64,000 nt of DNA from Bremia lactucae (GCF_004359215.1 NC_090616.1:2272813-2336812), one strand, 5' to 3'. Positions 8,652 through 20,560 are shown, numbered from the stretch's first letter. Numbers and translations are program-made. Notes: generated by a model not told the origin, from the letters alone.

Positions 8652-9730
8652 TCATCTCGCCATTATTTGCGAGAAGTGTGGACTGTTTATGAACGCGCGT
8701 AAAGATGCATAGTCCGTTTGAACATTAAACAGTCTGTCTCCCAAAGTGTAAGCCCAAACTTAGCCAGTGCAAACTTCATGATAAGAAGTTCTTTGCCATG
8801 CACTGGATAGTCGCGTTCAGATGGTTGAAACTGACGCACTTTCGTCTATCGATGAGCTGCTGAGAATCCATTCGTTCTCAGAAAATACTAGTGCCAACCG
8901 GATATCGGCCAAATACTCATCATCTCATCTGTGACAAGTAAGCAGATCGGCTTGACTTTGCCATTACGCAGATCAGGCAAGAACCGTTCCGGCTCTAGCG
9001 TTGGCAATTAAGTTATCGCCGAATTAAAATTTGGAGGCGCTAGTAGATCAAGCGTATAAGCGCCTTTACTAAATCTATTGCTTACTAAAACATTCAAGGT
9101 CTCAGTTACTCTTTGGAACTTATTTCAAAATTTACCTGGAATTCATAAACCAGTGTTTTCTGGAGAATCCCCAGAGAATCTTGGGGGCTTATTATCTCAA
9201 GATTTATTTTCGAATACTATCTTCCCTCACTGCCTTGAACTGTGGATGCGCTACCACAGCGAGATCCTCTACGATCGACTCTCCGGTCGATCTAGGATCT
9301 ATGCCATCTTTCTCTTAGACAGACGTTTCAATTTTCTTGGATGCTGCTTTTCAAGCGAGCATCCTTGTTTCGTACGATTCATTTATTCAACTGGTCAAAC
9401 TTCGACGCTGCAGGTGCTATGCACAGCCGTCGGTATCTAACTATACATTATGATGCGTTTTCACACTGAGGTCTTGTGCAGTCGTGCTAACGATTAACCC
9501 ACAAGTGAAGCCATCGCACTTACTCGTAGGACATCCTCACGCTTGCGAACGCTCCAAGACGTTCTTCAGATGACACTCAGTTAAACGACAAACAGGCACC
9601 GTCACGGCTTGATGCGCCACTTTATGCATGGCTCGTACTTTCTGAGCCATGGCAATCCAAGAATTACGCTAAATTTGACATACAAATCAAGTACAATGAA
9701 ATTGTCATCGTACTGATTACCCTTTAACGT

Positions 9731-9916
9731 CTACTGTAAACCAGCAACACGTTTCTTTACTGTTACAGATGCGCTTGTGGGTAGGCGCACTGTCATCCTC
9801 GTAAGAGGGATATCGCGCTCAACGAACATGAGCATGCGATATTCTAGCGGTTGACGCCAAATAAAACTCGTCGACGCCCCACAATTGTCTAGGGATTCAG
9901 TAATAATTATTGCCAC
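9731..9916 (-). pseudogene. Protease-region fragment of element C
   Basis: A short minus-strand frame contains LDNCGASTSFI, which matches a degenerate retropepsin DSGAS active-site segment in which Asp-Ser has become Asn-Cys. It is followed by RMTVRLPTSASVTVKKRV, matching the family B protease at 33295-33350. Inactive fragment. Confidence 0.6.
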
Positions 9917-10367
9917 TTTTATTTTTAAGATGATGAGGTAATCCTAACCACCTTTGGCAGTTATACACAATATTTACGTTTGAGGAGCAACTTTCGTAAA
10001 AGGCCTGCTAATTCTTTTAACGTTGCTGGATCAGTAGGGCGATCCGAACCTTCTGACCTCAAATGTTTTTTTTTTGACGACCTCCTTGCCGTTGCGATTT
10101 CGCAACAGCGTCGGATCCGCGTCCTCTGCTTTTTCTGGCGGGAGGTTGATCGTTTTGCCCCGTGTTTCTTGGAACTGGGCGTGAGGTACCCATTTTCTTA
10201 AAACGATTGCTTTTTTTGCAATTGTTTGTTATTTAAAGAGCGAGGTTTCTCACTCTATATATACGAGAAGTCCATAGCTTCTGGACCCATGCTTTCTCGG
10301 AGGACGATTGCTCCAAAGTGCACAAAAGACTGTTAAAGGCTAAAATTCTCCTGTTCCGCTATAGAAA

Positions 10368-10715
10368 TTACTTCTCAAGCGACTTTAATTCTAGCCAGAA
10401 CAGGTGGGTCTTGTCTGGACCGTCTCCAAGTCTTTTACTAAACACAATTACCTGTGTTTGCTCGCCAATTGGATGACTTACGATACAATTGACCAGGTAT
10501 CGTGCATGTTGGGCGTAAACGTGTCGATCACGCTTGCCCTGCTTCAAATCCAGGAGCTCGGCTCGAGCCCTGTATTCAGCACGTGGTGGCTCAAATGTTT
10601 GTTCGAGCCGGATCATAAAGATCTCTTGCGACAAAAAAAGTAATAGGTGGTGAAGCTCAAGCCCCAAGGCCCAAGATTTGGCACGCCATGCAAAGTTGGA
10701 CATGCAACTTTTCAC
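10368..10715 (-). pseudogene. Gag fragment of element C
   Basis: The frame reads FAWRAKSWALGLEL and later LEQTFEPPRAEYRARAEL and YAQHARYLVNCIV. These correspond to the retrotransposon gag domain seen in degraded form on the plus strand at 32400-32720. No zinc knuckle is read in this frame; the region 9980-10200 on the other strand is its antisense shadow. Confidence 0.75.
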
Positions 10716-11191
10716 TTTTGTCGTATCATCACTAATTCGACGTGCTTCAACGGCATCATCTAACTCGATGAACCATCTTAATAGGGAGTCTCCCTCGACT
10801 GCCTTGAACTAGAGATTTCGATTTATGAGCTTTCAATCGTCGTGGAAGCATCGACCCAATAGCAACATGTACATGCTGCTGTCTCAACAGTCACAATTGA
10901 TGAGCACCCTGTTCTCTCAACACCCCCGCGTGTTGAGAGCCTTGTAAGTGAAGCATGACTATGTTTCCTTGGGCCCCATGGAGTCCGTGTTAAATGAACT
11001 CGGCTATGGCCGCATGCTTTTCATCTCTACCCAGATTGTACAGCATGGCGCCAACGGCTGGCCTGCCTACGACCGAGTCAATCAATTAAGCAAACCCTTC
11101 ACGCATTGCGCGGAAGCCTTCTGGAGGCGCACATGTCCAAATTTGACGGAACGTGCGTGGGCTGTTGAGCGGACTACGAAGTCCTATCAGG

Positions 11192-11675
11192 TGTAGCAGG
11201 GCACCTTTCACTAGTACTAATCAGTTCAATTGAACCTTAAAATGATAACTGTAAAGTTGAGGTACCTCGAAACATCAGCTACTTAAAAGTACCGAGAAGG
11301 TTTCTTAACAGCCAAGGGTCTTTAGCTACCAATGTTATTTGAGGGCTTATAAATAGAGAAATGTAAAACTGTATTAATTTATTCAGTTACCTACGTAACA
11401 TTCAATCTATCTACTAAACTATTTATATGAATAACTAACTTCTTCTTGCGCATCGCACGATTGTTCCTTCTGACGACTGGCGGGGTCAATTTAAACTAAA
11501 CTCAATCAATCAATCAGAATTAATGTCTATTGCTTCAATATTGCCCAAATAGAAGAATTTTAATATTAGCAGTCAAATAATTAATAAAAATAATTATTGT
11601 ACCTCTTACTATAATATCCCTTTTGTGACACATAATATTTATCATTATTTAATGAGGAAATATTTCGTGTGTTAC
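11192..11675 (-). repeat. 5' LTR of element C
   Basis: Read on plus it runs from TGTAGCAGGGCACC to about GTGTGTTACG. Blocks at 11440-11560 match 6560-6690. The primer-binding-like site lies at 11172-11189. Confidence 0.65.
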
Positions 11676-11813
11676 GCTTCACCGCAATACACTCACACCC
11701 CACTAGACTATAAAATAACAAGCTCACGTACAGGTGTTACGTGAAAGCACTACAATTGATGGTGGAACGGCTCAAATAATTTGGCACCTGATTAAAGCTC
11801 AGTTGTAACGGGC

Positions 11814-11900
11814 TTAAATTGCCTTGTGTATCACACACACATTAAGTACACTTTGTGTACCTAGTGGGATTGTCAGTTACTTCATGTGTGCCATTCCAGG
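11814..11900 (+). repeat. LTR-like repeat D, truncated copy 3
   Basis: It starts TGTAACGGGCTTAAATTGCC and has GTACACTTTGTGTACC and GGGATTGTCAGTTACTTCATG segments like 5594-5680, then diverges. Confidence 0.5.
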
Positions 11901-12076
11901 CGAGATGTGCGGTAAGTTTTTTTATTGTGGTCGAATAGTGATGCAAATCCATACATACCACAACTGGTTCGGTGCGCAATAGGTACACTCGAAACTCTAC
12001 AAAAGAGCATACTGAATTGAAAGTAGCTCGTTCTCCTGAACCTGGGTCTCGCTTCCGCAGTTTTCAAACCCCGAAA

Positions 12077-12433
12077 CTAGTAAGAGATGACACAACTAAC
12101 GCCGTCGATATCTTTCTGCATAAGCGCGCTGCCGGTTGTACAATTACTCGCATCGCAGACGACGCTTAAAACTTTTCCGTGGTGAGCAATGCCAACACCG
12201 GTGCCTATACAAGTGATCGCTACACTGATGTGCACGCATCGACATGTTTTTCTGACAAACCCATCCTGCATCCTTATAAGGAGGTCAGACAAGGGCTTAG
12301 CATGCTCTGCATAATTCTCGCTGTGCTTATGCAAATATTTAGCGAGCCCTAAGAAATTGCGCAAATCATTCATATGTCGTGGGGCTGGCCATTCTACTAC
12401 AATGTTATTCATGCGCTCGTATACCATGTGCAC
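12077..12433 (-). pseudogene. RT-RNase H junction fragment, family F
   Basis: The frame encodes LRNFLGLAKYLHKHSENYAEHAKPLSDLL, then after a degenerate patch VVCDASNCTTGSALMQKD, the start of RNase H. The plus-strand pol fragment at 63630-64000 is a much better-preserved relative. Confidence 0.8.
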
Positions 12434-12646
12434 CTACGATGCAGCCCAGCACATATATCTCAAGTACCTCTTTGACTCACTTTTGCAAGTTGGCGTACAA
12501 TTGGGCGTCACCCAGAGTCTTCAACACGGCGCCTGCATGACTCTTATGCGGCTCTATTTCGCCCACCTGTCCTCTGCCGTGCGCGAATATATCGTAAAAT
12601 TAATGGGGCGCGCAGGCACGGTGCTGACGCATCACGTGAGCCACCG

Positions 12647-12880
12647 CTAGGTTAAATGTCGCCGGTGCGTTTTATATAACTTGTGGCACCACAAGCTACT
12701 CGCAAAGCACACCGCTGGGTTGGTTACTGTCGTTTTGGATACATCGGACTCTCTCATGAGTACCTGATAGTAACCATCGTCTGAATCCAACGCAAAAAAG
12801 ATAGTTGACTTTGCTATGGATTTCGACAGATTATCTTTCCACGGGATTGGCATTTGCGCCGGTATGGTCGCCCTGTTCAC
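12647..12880 (-). pseudogene. Reverse transcriptase palm fragment, family F
   Basis: The frame reads IPAQMPIPWKDNLSKSIAKSTIFFALDSDDGYYQVLMRESDVSKTTV in segments, the RT fingers/palm block. The expected ALDLKDGYYQ is mutated (SD for LK). It matches 40402-39960. Confidence 0.8.
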
Positions 12881-13458
12881 CTTATTGTAAGCATGTACAT
12901 TCGTGGATCTCTCCTTCCTTAAACTCGGATAGGAACAGATTCCACGACATCTCCGGGAATTTTACTAGCTCCTCGGCAGATGTAAAGACTTACCGGAGCA
13001 CCTCGACTGAGGATTGTTCTGCAACATTGTCTTTGACGGCCTCGAACTCCTAGTTCGAAGGCCCGTACTTTTAATTGATCTGATTCATAGGTCACTCGTT
13101 TAGATGTGCCTTTGATCGTCCTAATCTGTCGGGTTCTCGTTCTTCGTGTTGCCACGACCTTTGACTCGAAAACGGGTGCCGTTGTACTCCTGGCTAATGG
13201 GGACTTTCCAACCGCACCAGGCTCTAGGCACTATGTCGGTCATGTGATGCTTGACTCCTACTCAGCTTTTCGTCTGCTGCCACATCATCTCGGCTCTGTG
13301 CATGACTAGGGGACACATGACTACTTGTAATTGCCCTTTTAACTGCCTCAGTCTCCAAGAGCTGAGTAGAAATTGGTGCTACCTGACTTCCAGCGAAGCA
13401 CCTTCATTAACACCAGGCTGAGGGCTCTGGGTATAATGATGTGATGTTTGACATCCCG

Positions 13459-13947
13459 TCAACGTACTATCCAATGTGTTTGTAACGACATTTTTTCAGG
13501 AGCACATCCTTTCCGGTGTTCTGCGTAGAGTTCGCAACTGTGCGTGTACGCCAGTCTATCCATGGTTGGTACTTTGAAGTCATACGGACTCTCCATTCCT
13601 AGCACTGTGAACTTCTCTTTACAAGGGAAGTCACTAAAGCTGAAGGCGAGTTCTACCTGAACTCCCTCAGACTTAACGAGTGCGCCGTTCGCCAAGCGAA
13701 CGAGCGCCTCTTCTCGCTTTCCATCCTGGCAAAGCGACCCAAACATCGCCGGCCTCTTTCTTAGAGCCACGAGTTTCACAAAAATTTCAGATGCACCCGG
13801 CTTCACTAGGGGAGGCATCACCTGGTCATTGCTTCCTTCTTGAGCGCTTATAGACCAGTAATGTCGAGGTCCGAAATTTTGAGACCCTGGGACTACGCTA
13901 CCCACTTGTTTGACAACTCTGAACTTGGCGAGAGCTCTAGAGTCCAC
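13459..13947 (-). pseudogene. Retropepsin fragment, family F
   Basis: It aligns with the 41729-42739 frame: LRKRPAMF, LCQDGKREEALVRLANGALVKSEGVQVELAFSF and FTVLGMESPYDF are shared. The catalytic DSGAS is PGAS here, so the Asp is lost. The DLILGMPWL segment is missing. Confidence 0.85.
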
Positions 13948-13952
13948 GTCAG

Positions 13953-14528
13953 TTAGGCATCCCGCCCCTTCTGTGCCCCCGCATTTACCGACCCCTCCGT
14001 GGTCGGGGCAGAACTCATGCGGCTCACACGCTGGTTATTGCCACCGCCCTTTGGAAAGGGAGTCCTCTTACTGGGTGTCGTTGCACCAGAAAGGACCCTG
14101 ACATAGCAGCGAGCCATCACATGGCCACGCTTGCCATATTTTAAACAAACAATGTCTGCGTTGCCCAACTCCATTGGAGTGGTATCTGTCCTCTCGGACG
14201 ACGGCTTATACCAAGCTGTTGCCGAGGCACTGTTGTAGGATTGAATCTCAACAAGAGCAATTTGAATTGCCTCTTCCATCGTCGACGGCACGTTTCTAAA
14301 AAGGGCCTGTCGCGATGAGCCATGACGTAGGTCGCTCATAAACGTGGGCACTTTAATGAGCTCCGGAATCGGACCTACCATAATGAAGGCCAGCAGCGAG
14401 CGCATCACGGCCCATACTCTTGCAGAGAGCGCTTTGCTTTTCGTGCCCCAAAGAAGCGCGCCTGAATTAACACCTCGTTGTTCGGAAGCTGATACATGGC
14501 GCGAATCTTTGTCTTCAAGATCGCCCAT
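13953..14528 (-). pseudogene. Gag with damaged zinc knuckle, family F
   Basis: A 191-codon frame with the gag C-terminal half. Its zinc knuckle reads CLKYGKRGHVMARC, where the second Cys is replaced by Tyr; the copy at 43239-42793 has CYKCGKRGQMMARC. The rest is basic and Ser/Thr-rich. Confidence 0.85.
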
Positions 14529-14794
14529 GTAATGAACGACTTACCGTACGCCAAAAGCGCCGAGTAAGCTCACTCCGAAGCCTTATCGGGCAGGTGCGAC
14601 ATGGCGGACGACACTATCCGGTTGTCGTCCTCGATGAAATGCGCCACACCGCCTTGTTCCACGGCTAAGAGCAAATGGACAATCGTGTGCGCTGCAGTTC
14701 CGTCTAATGAGGCGGGTCCATTTGAATTAGCCTCGGCTGACGCAGCCGAGTGGAGAGCATCTTAACAGTCCTGTTGAGAGCCTCGCTCCGAGCC

Positions 14795-15046
14795 ACGTTG
14801 AACAGATGCGTAATGAATCGGTCAATTTCGAAGCGTGGATTCGCACCGAGTTATTACGATGATGAATTCGTCCATAACCGGCCGATGGACGGAAAGACGG
14901 ACGTTGAAGTTCATAGAACGCATGCTTCTCAGGTTCTTACACTTATGCGAAAGCAAACGTTGTATGCAAATCTCAAGAAGTGTATATTCCTGCTAGTGAA
15001 ATACCATTTCTTTGTTGCGTCGTTGGTAAACACGGCATGCGCCTGA
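14795..15046 (+). pseudogene. RT C-terminal fragment with YYDD box, family B
   Basis: The frame contains SYYDDEFVHNRPMDGKTDVEVH, where YYDD corresponds to the catalytic YxDD of reverse transcriptase, then LMRKQTLYANLKKCIF, the conserved thumb block. RNase H remnants follow at 15100-15400 with stops. Confidence 0.8.
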
Positions 15047-15561
15047 TCCCGAGAAGATCAAGGCAATAACCGACTCGCCAGTTCCAGTCGATGTCAAGAG
15101 GCCTAGAAAGTTTCTTGGATTAGCGGCGTACATACACAAGTACTCACAAAGTTATGCAGAGATGACAGTTTATCCGTCTCGTTTCTTGAAAAAAGACGAG
15201 AAATGGTTATGAACGCTGACTGTCAGCGCTCCTTTAAAGGTAGGAAAGATAAGCTTGATGCAATCGCCAAGATGGGCGATTTCAGATCAAGACTGACCAT
15301 TCCATGAGGTCTGTGACGCCAGCGATTTTGCAATCGGCTGATCGTTAATGTAGTGCAATACGAACGGCACGGAGCGCATCGTCTGTTATCAATCATGTCA
15401 GCTGCATTCAGCTAAACGTAATAAAAAATGCACGTCAAGAAACTCCTTGCCATGAAATATACACTGGCTAGATATAGGGCCTACCTCCTTGGAGATAGAT
15501 CGTATATACACACCATGCGTCATTACGCACGGCCGCAAATCGCCCACATCTCTCGCAAAGA

Positions 15562-15889
15562 ATGGCGAGTTGGCTATATTTCTTAGCGGAGTATAACTTC
15601 TCCGTGCAATATAAAACTGGACGACTTAATTTTGTCACTGATGCGTTACCGAGCCGAGCCGATTTCAAGCGGGCTGCGCACCCTAACAGTAAAGATAATC
15701 CCACTGCTGCATCACTCGACAAGTGTTCTGTCAACCACGTTAAGGGACGATATAAAGATAGCCTACACAGAAGATATAATGATTCTGCGTTTGATGGATC
15801 ATCTGACGAATCCATCTAATAAATATTTGAAAGATTTACCGGCTTTATATCGATCGTCATCAGATCGATACACAACGCACAAAGGCTAA
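15562..15889 (+). pseudogene. RNase H end and linker, family B
   Basis: It reads LAEYNFSVQYKTGRLNFVTDAL followed by a linker like that at 8651-8439. Two overlapping frames share the region, indicating a frameshift. Confidence 0.7.
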
Positions 15890-15985
15890 TTGTATTACAC
15901 AACCGTTGCCGGCGACACTCCACGAGTCGTCGTCTCAACTCACAATGATTTCCGCTCCCGCATCACATGAGCGTCACACCAATAA

Positions 15986-16626
15986 GTGGGCATCGTGGAC
16001 GCGAGAAAGCTTATCTCTCGGGAAGTCGCAACTTTTACTGGCCCCGCCAATACCGGAGTCGTTCGCTTGTACATTCGTGATTGCGAGGTGTGTCAACGAG
16101 TGGAGCCTAGCCCTCCATCGCGTGCACCTCTACAATCTCTACCACATCCGGCAGAGTGTTGGCAGTTTGTTTTTATGGACTTCGTCTTCGGATTTCCCGA
16201 AGACGGTCACAAAACGAATGGAATCCTTGTTTCTGTAGACAAATTCCGCAAGATGGTACATGTTGCTGCAGTACCAGAATCGATTGCAACTCCGGACTGT
16301 TTGTGTCCATGCCTTTTTTTGACACGGTATTTAAACTCCATAGTTTTACCCCGTGAGATGGTTTCCGATAGATACCCACAATTCACGGCAGAGTTTTGGC
16401 ACTCGGTGTTTCGATCCCTCGGAACACGGCTACTATGTCAACTTCTGATCATCCGGAAACAGATGGTCAGACGGTACGCGTCAATCGCGTCCTCGAAGAG
16501 ATACTTCGAGGTTACGCCCAATTCTATCCAAATTGGAGCGAGTTTATGCTGATGGTCGAATTCGCCATCAATAATTCGGTGCACGCGTCTACAACGAAAA
16601 CCCACCCAATCAGATGGGTCATCTAG
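15986..16626 (+). pseudogene. Integrase, family B, frameshifted
   Basis: The zinc-finger end reads CEVCQRVEP. The core starts FMDFVFGFPEDGHKTNGI with the first Asp, followed by VSDRYPQFTAEFW with the second Asp. The frame then shifts and ETDGQTVRVNRVLEEILRGY is read at 16456-16530, with the catalytic Glu position changed to Val. Inactive. Confidence 0.85.
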
Positions 16627-17055
16627 TTTAAGGGGATTTGGACTCGCACGAGCGAAACGAGTTCTGATTCATGCTCATCCAGCGTCGTGGTTACCGACGA
16701 CGAGAATAATATCGATGTCGAATTAAGCGACATCGGAAAAGAAAACACTCAGCAATAGTGACGACACTATTGCATCAAAAAAATATAGAAAATACTAGCG
16801 ATGATCCTTTGCTGAAACAGAGAAATTTCTCACTGAAGTGCGCACGAAGCGCACTGAAAAAGACAAAACAAATGAGTCAGCAGAACAATTTATGCTGACT
16901 CCACAATCAGTAATCCGTTTCGTTCAGAATTTTATTCTGCTACTGCGGTGGACCGTCAGAAACGGAACGCAGACAAACTTGAAGAGCAAATTATATTTTA
17001 TTAAATATTAATGACCTAGTGTTACTCTGCTGTAAACTTACCTAAGCGTGTAGTC

Positions 17056-17238
17056 ATGGTCGTAAACTACTACCCAAATTCATGGGGCCATTCCATGTAC
17101 TGCATCGCAGAGGGTAATGCGTGCACAATAGAATTGATTCGTAGGATGCGAACGCATCCTACGTTTTATTTTGGTCGGCTCCACTCGTACCATCCGTACG
17201 CGGTTTCCTCCGCGGACGGATCTGACCACCCTTTTTAA
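17056..17238 (+). pseudogene. Integrase C-terminal tail, family B
   Basis: The fragment IELIRRMRTHPTFYFGRLHSYHPY resembles the integrase tail just before a chromodomain position (usually PxxxxxHPVFHVSxLKPY). It is separated from the core by about 400 bases with only stops. Confidence 0.6.
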
Positions 17239-17753
17239 GAATCTCTAAAAGCTTGTTGTAATCACACACCAGAATTTCATGTTACATCTTGAGTTCTCGT
17301 GGCGGATCCGAAGATCCTCGAACCGCGATGACCTGACGACAGCTTATCATGAAGAGCGTGATAATTCCGTTCGTACTCCATCACGGAGTACGTATTCTGC
17401 AAACGGTCTTCCAACCATTCGATATGGTGACCCTGCACCTATCTGCTCTAACGAAAGACGTCTGTAACGCTCGTGATCTGGACCCTCTCCTAATCCGTGG
17501 TGGCAGCGGTCGAGTTTTTCGACCTTCGACTCTAGTTTCTCGACCTTCGACGCTCGTTCCGACACAAACGTCGGAGCTAATTTTCCCTCCTTCTTCACAG
17601 CTATTGATTGTACTGCTTCCAATATACACTGTGGGAAGCATGCCAGCGCAGTTGATCTAGAGAATGTCTTAACCCACCGTAGGCTTTGGTTAAGACACCC
17701 CTTCTTCGGTTGAGGTATTATTGGTAGCTTTAGATTATCCCATTTTGTGATCT

Positions 17754-18100
17754 TGTAACGGGATAAAACCCAATTTTTACTCAAAGCCCCCGTTAGTACG
17801 CTTACAGTATTTAAGGGAACGGTCACCTCTCTAAAATAGGAAGTGCCCCTATCACTTGGGTGTGGTGCACATTGTGACCAACCCTTGGTATGCGATGTCG
17901 ATAACGACATTCGTATTCGAAGGGATGACGGCTAGCGCCTTCCGTTTCGCGAGGTATCTAAGCAGGTATACTCGCAAATACATATTTGTGTTGATTTACA
18001 GAGATAACATAACGAATTTTTTTAAACTAGGTAGTTAAATCCAAATCGTATTAAATATTAATCAGTCTGAAAATCAACTTTCTACCTAGAAAGTGCGCAC
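17754..18100 (+). repeat. LTR-like repeat D, copy 2
   Basis: It begins TGTAACGGGATAAAACC and shares its body with 5594-5940. It directly follows the family B pol fragment and could be that fragment's 3' LTR, but it differs from the LTR at 36843, so this assignment is uncertain. Confidence 0.55.
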
Positions 18101-18132
18101 GTGAAGACACTCAGGGGAGCGAAGACAACAAA

Positions 18133-18423
18133 ATGTCTCATCTCGCCCCTGAGAAGAAGCCGTGGCTTTTACCAGAACGGCTTATCAATAGCTTCGCTGG
18201 AGAGACTACTCCTCACAATAAATATCTCTTATTTATTGCGACAAAGCTACATGGCCTTGATCCCAGCGCGAAGAACTTTCGCGCTAAGGAAGATTTTCAT
18301 CCCGATGCTTTTGTTAAGCATCTCTGTCCAAACCGGACTAGCATGGCCAATATGGCATCGTTATCTACGGTCGAACTTATTCGTTCGACCGCACTCCGTT
18401 CTATGTCACTTAGAAAGGAGTAG
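18133..18423 (+). CDS. ORF homologous to the antisense frame in family B 3' region
   Basis: A 96-codon frame (MSHLAPEKKPWLLPERLI, then ETTPHNKYLLFIATKLHGLDPSAK and a charged tail). The minus strand at 36250-36010 has a closely similar but frameshifted version lying between RNase H and 3' LTR of a family B element. The 3' end of this frame runs into minus-strand gag leader sequence (from about 18340), so the last third is chance. Function unknown. Confidence 0.4.
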   Translation: MSHLAPEKKPWLLPERLINSFAGETTPHNKYLLFIATKLHGLDPSAKNFRAKEDFHPDAFVKHLCPNRTSMANMASLSTVELIRSTALRSMSLRKE

Positions 18424-18510
18424 CTTTCACGCGAAACGTGATGCGTATTCCCACTGTCATCTGACATGTCCATGTTAAATGAAGGAAAAAATATGTGGTC
18501 CTTGGACGGA

Positions 18511-18526
18511 CTTCAAAGTGCTACCA
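18511..18526 (-). other. Primer-binding site, family B
   Basis: On the minus strand TGGTAGCACTTTGAAG starts two bases after the LTR end, as expected for a tRNA primer site (complement of a ...CCA tail). The same site follows the LTR at 32121. Confidence 0.75.
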
Positions 18527-18528
18527 GG

Positions 18529-18976
18529 TGTAACGGGGGCACTACGACTTGTATTGCTTCAGTACAAGTCCACTTCGCACTGCTTCAGTTGCGTGTGGTG
18601 CCTTACGTTACTTCAAGTACACTAGTACGTGCAGAGGAAGACTTTTCTTTAAGGTAACTAGCTAAAAGAGGGTAAAATGAAAACTGTATTAATATAATTA
18701 AGTGTCTCTTCTTTCTATCTGTTAGCTCTAACTTAATTTTAACTAATACTCAACATGCAAGTGAATTCTTATCTTATCTTATCTTATCTGTCTCTCTCTT
18801 CTGTTTATCTCTACAGCTGATTAGTCTGCGTAATAAATAGATATAATGGTCTTTACCTATTTATGGATAAGAATTCTGAGCATTACTATATAAAGTAATA
18901 TCCTCCAAATATTATCTACCTTTTAGATAGTATATTAATTAGCAACCTTTGTCTGTTAATTTCATGTAACGTTACA
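18529..18976 (-). repeat. LTR of family B, with a second partial LTR to 19265
   Basis: Plus-strand TGTAACGGGGGCAC...ATGTAACGTTACA, inverted relative to 6102-6531. A partial second copy of the same orientation occupies 18977-19265, sharing GCGTCCAGCGCTGACTGGAC-like and GCAACCTTTCAATGTTAAT segments. The two LTRs are thus nearly adjacent with no internal region between them. Confidence 0.8.
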
Positions 18977-19269
18977 CCCCGTTTCAGCTAAGGCTCGTTG
19001 TCATTCTATCTTTTAATGCTAACTATATTGTGACTAATACCAAAATACGTAATAAAGTCTTATCTGTCTCTCTCTTTGCGTGCGTCCAGCGCTGACTGGA
19101 CCGCGGAGCTAGTAGATATAATGGTGTATCTCTACCCACTAATAAGCCCTTTAAATATTAGTATAAAAAGTAATATTTTCTCTATTATTATCCACCTTAA
19201 ACATAATGTATTTATTAGCAACCTTTCAATGTTAATATTTATGCAACGATACCCCCGTTACATTTAGGC

Positions 19270-20560
19270 ATACAATGCCTGGGCTATTTTAGCACGAGAT
19301 CATAAAATGGTATAAAAAACTGAAGAAAAAAGTAAGGTTACGATCAAGACATTTATACAATCTTCTGATCTGGCAAAGTTATGAAACGACTTTTAAGTTA
19401 TAATCATAATATCAGTATGTGAAGCCTTCTGTCCAGTTCAGTTAACAAATGACGCGCTTCCAACTTTCTAATTATACCATTCTAAACCGGCACTTTTGGT
19501 ACTAACTGTACTGCTTCCAAAACACACTGTGTGAAGCATGTCAGCGCGTAAAATTCAAATCAGCTGCGAAGATTTGAATTATAGCAAGTATGGTGACGGT
19601 GACTGCCTCATGTTGCGAATAGGTTGCCAAATGTGAGGCCACAATGGTGCAGGTCTGAGTTTTTTTTTTTTTTGTACACATAATTCAGAGTGAGCAAAGG
19701 CAAGACAAATGCAGACTTGCCCTCAAATGTTTAAGGGAGGATTTTATTAACCGATGTTCTGGAATGATAAGTCATAAGAAACCGAACATAACCTGGCCAC
19801 TCTAGAATCATAGTTAGCAATGTTAAGAAATGACTACCTGATTTTAAATTGGCAGCTTTTTGTCATTGGAGAATCTTCAACTGCAAGTATAGGCGATATT
19901 ACTTTTATGTAAAAAGACGTTTGCTTCCTTTTAGAAGAGCACAAAAGATAAAGAAATGGTCCAAGCAAAGCGAAGAAATAAAGAAATTTGCGATCACGAG
20001 ACTTCTATTCTGGCAAAGAAACGGCTCAGGAATTTTTGCCATGAGTCAGAATTTTAATACTTGGTGGATATTGATTTGATCATTTGCCGATAAGTTTCTT
20101 TCGTTTTCCAAGCCAGTCAATTCCAAGCCAATCATTTAAAGCGAAGAAATAAATACGTTTACTACCTCGAGATATTTATATAATCTTCTAATCTGGCAAA
20201 GAGACGGTACAAACATAAAAAGGCTTTAAGAAGTTATGGAATGAAGCCAGATTCAGATTTTCAAATACTATTCAATTGATCATTCGTAAATAAGTTTTTA
20301 TCGTTTTCGTAGCCAGTCAATTCCAAGCCAATCAAAGAAAAACAAAAGTTTGCTACCTAGAGACAGTAATATGATCTTCTGATCTGGCAAAGAGACCGAA
20401 AAAGCAGCAAAAGCTTTCAGGATCTCACAACAGTGATTACGGACATGTTGGCATTCTTTCATTGGTCTAGATAAAATCAGGTAATATCCCAGTAGGCATA
20501 GAGCTACGTAAAGACCTAACAAAAAGATCCATTTCATATTTTGTCCTCTTTTCGACAAGC
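19270..20560. repeat. Degenerate ~185-bp repeats upstream of secreted-protein gene
   Basis: Units share GCGAAGAAATAA, a TTTATATAATCTTCTRATCTGG-type block, GGCAAAGAGACGG, and AGCCAGTCAATTCCAAGCCA. Clear units lie at about 19968-20141, 20142-20334 and 20335-20500. An earlier partial unit lies at 19330. Related units recur at 22690-22780 and 23270-23660 upstream of the broken paralog. A distinct ~400-bp segment (19495-19905) recurs inverted at 22865-23230. Confidence 0.75.

Larger units (their letters stand above)
6532..11675 (-). mobile_element. Degenerate Gypsy element C
   Basis: A minus-strand element with a 5' LTR at 11192-11675 and a 3' LTR remnant at 6532-6778. The two LTRs share the blocks CTTCTTGCGCA, GACTGGCGGGG-like and GTCTATTGCTTCAATATT. 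On the minus strand the 5' LTR is followed by CC and TGATAGGACTTCGTAGTC, resembling the family A/B primer-binding site TGGTAGCAC. Inside, gag, protease, RNase H and integrase fragments appear in the expected order, all broken by stops. The interior is extensively decayed, so this is an old insertion. Confidence 0.75.
12000..14790 (-). mobile_element. Gypsy family F element, degenerate internal region
   Basis: On the minus strand gag (14528-13953), protease (13947-13459), linker and RT/RNase H (12880-12077) occur in order. They are collinear with the better-preserved copy at 43685-39960. No LTRs are seen. The high end joins a plus-strand family B element at about 14795; the low end stops at 12000 next to repeat D. 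Confidence 0.8.
14795..17750 (+). mobile_element. Gypsy family B element, pol fragment
   Basis: A plus-strand pol begins abruptly inside RT (LNRCVMNRSI, then YYDDEFVHNRPMDGK) immediately after minus-strand family F gag, so this is a rearrangement junction. RNase H, integrase and an integrase tail follow with many stops. It is collinear with 35290-35985 over the RT/RNase H part. Confidence 0.8.
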
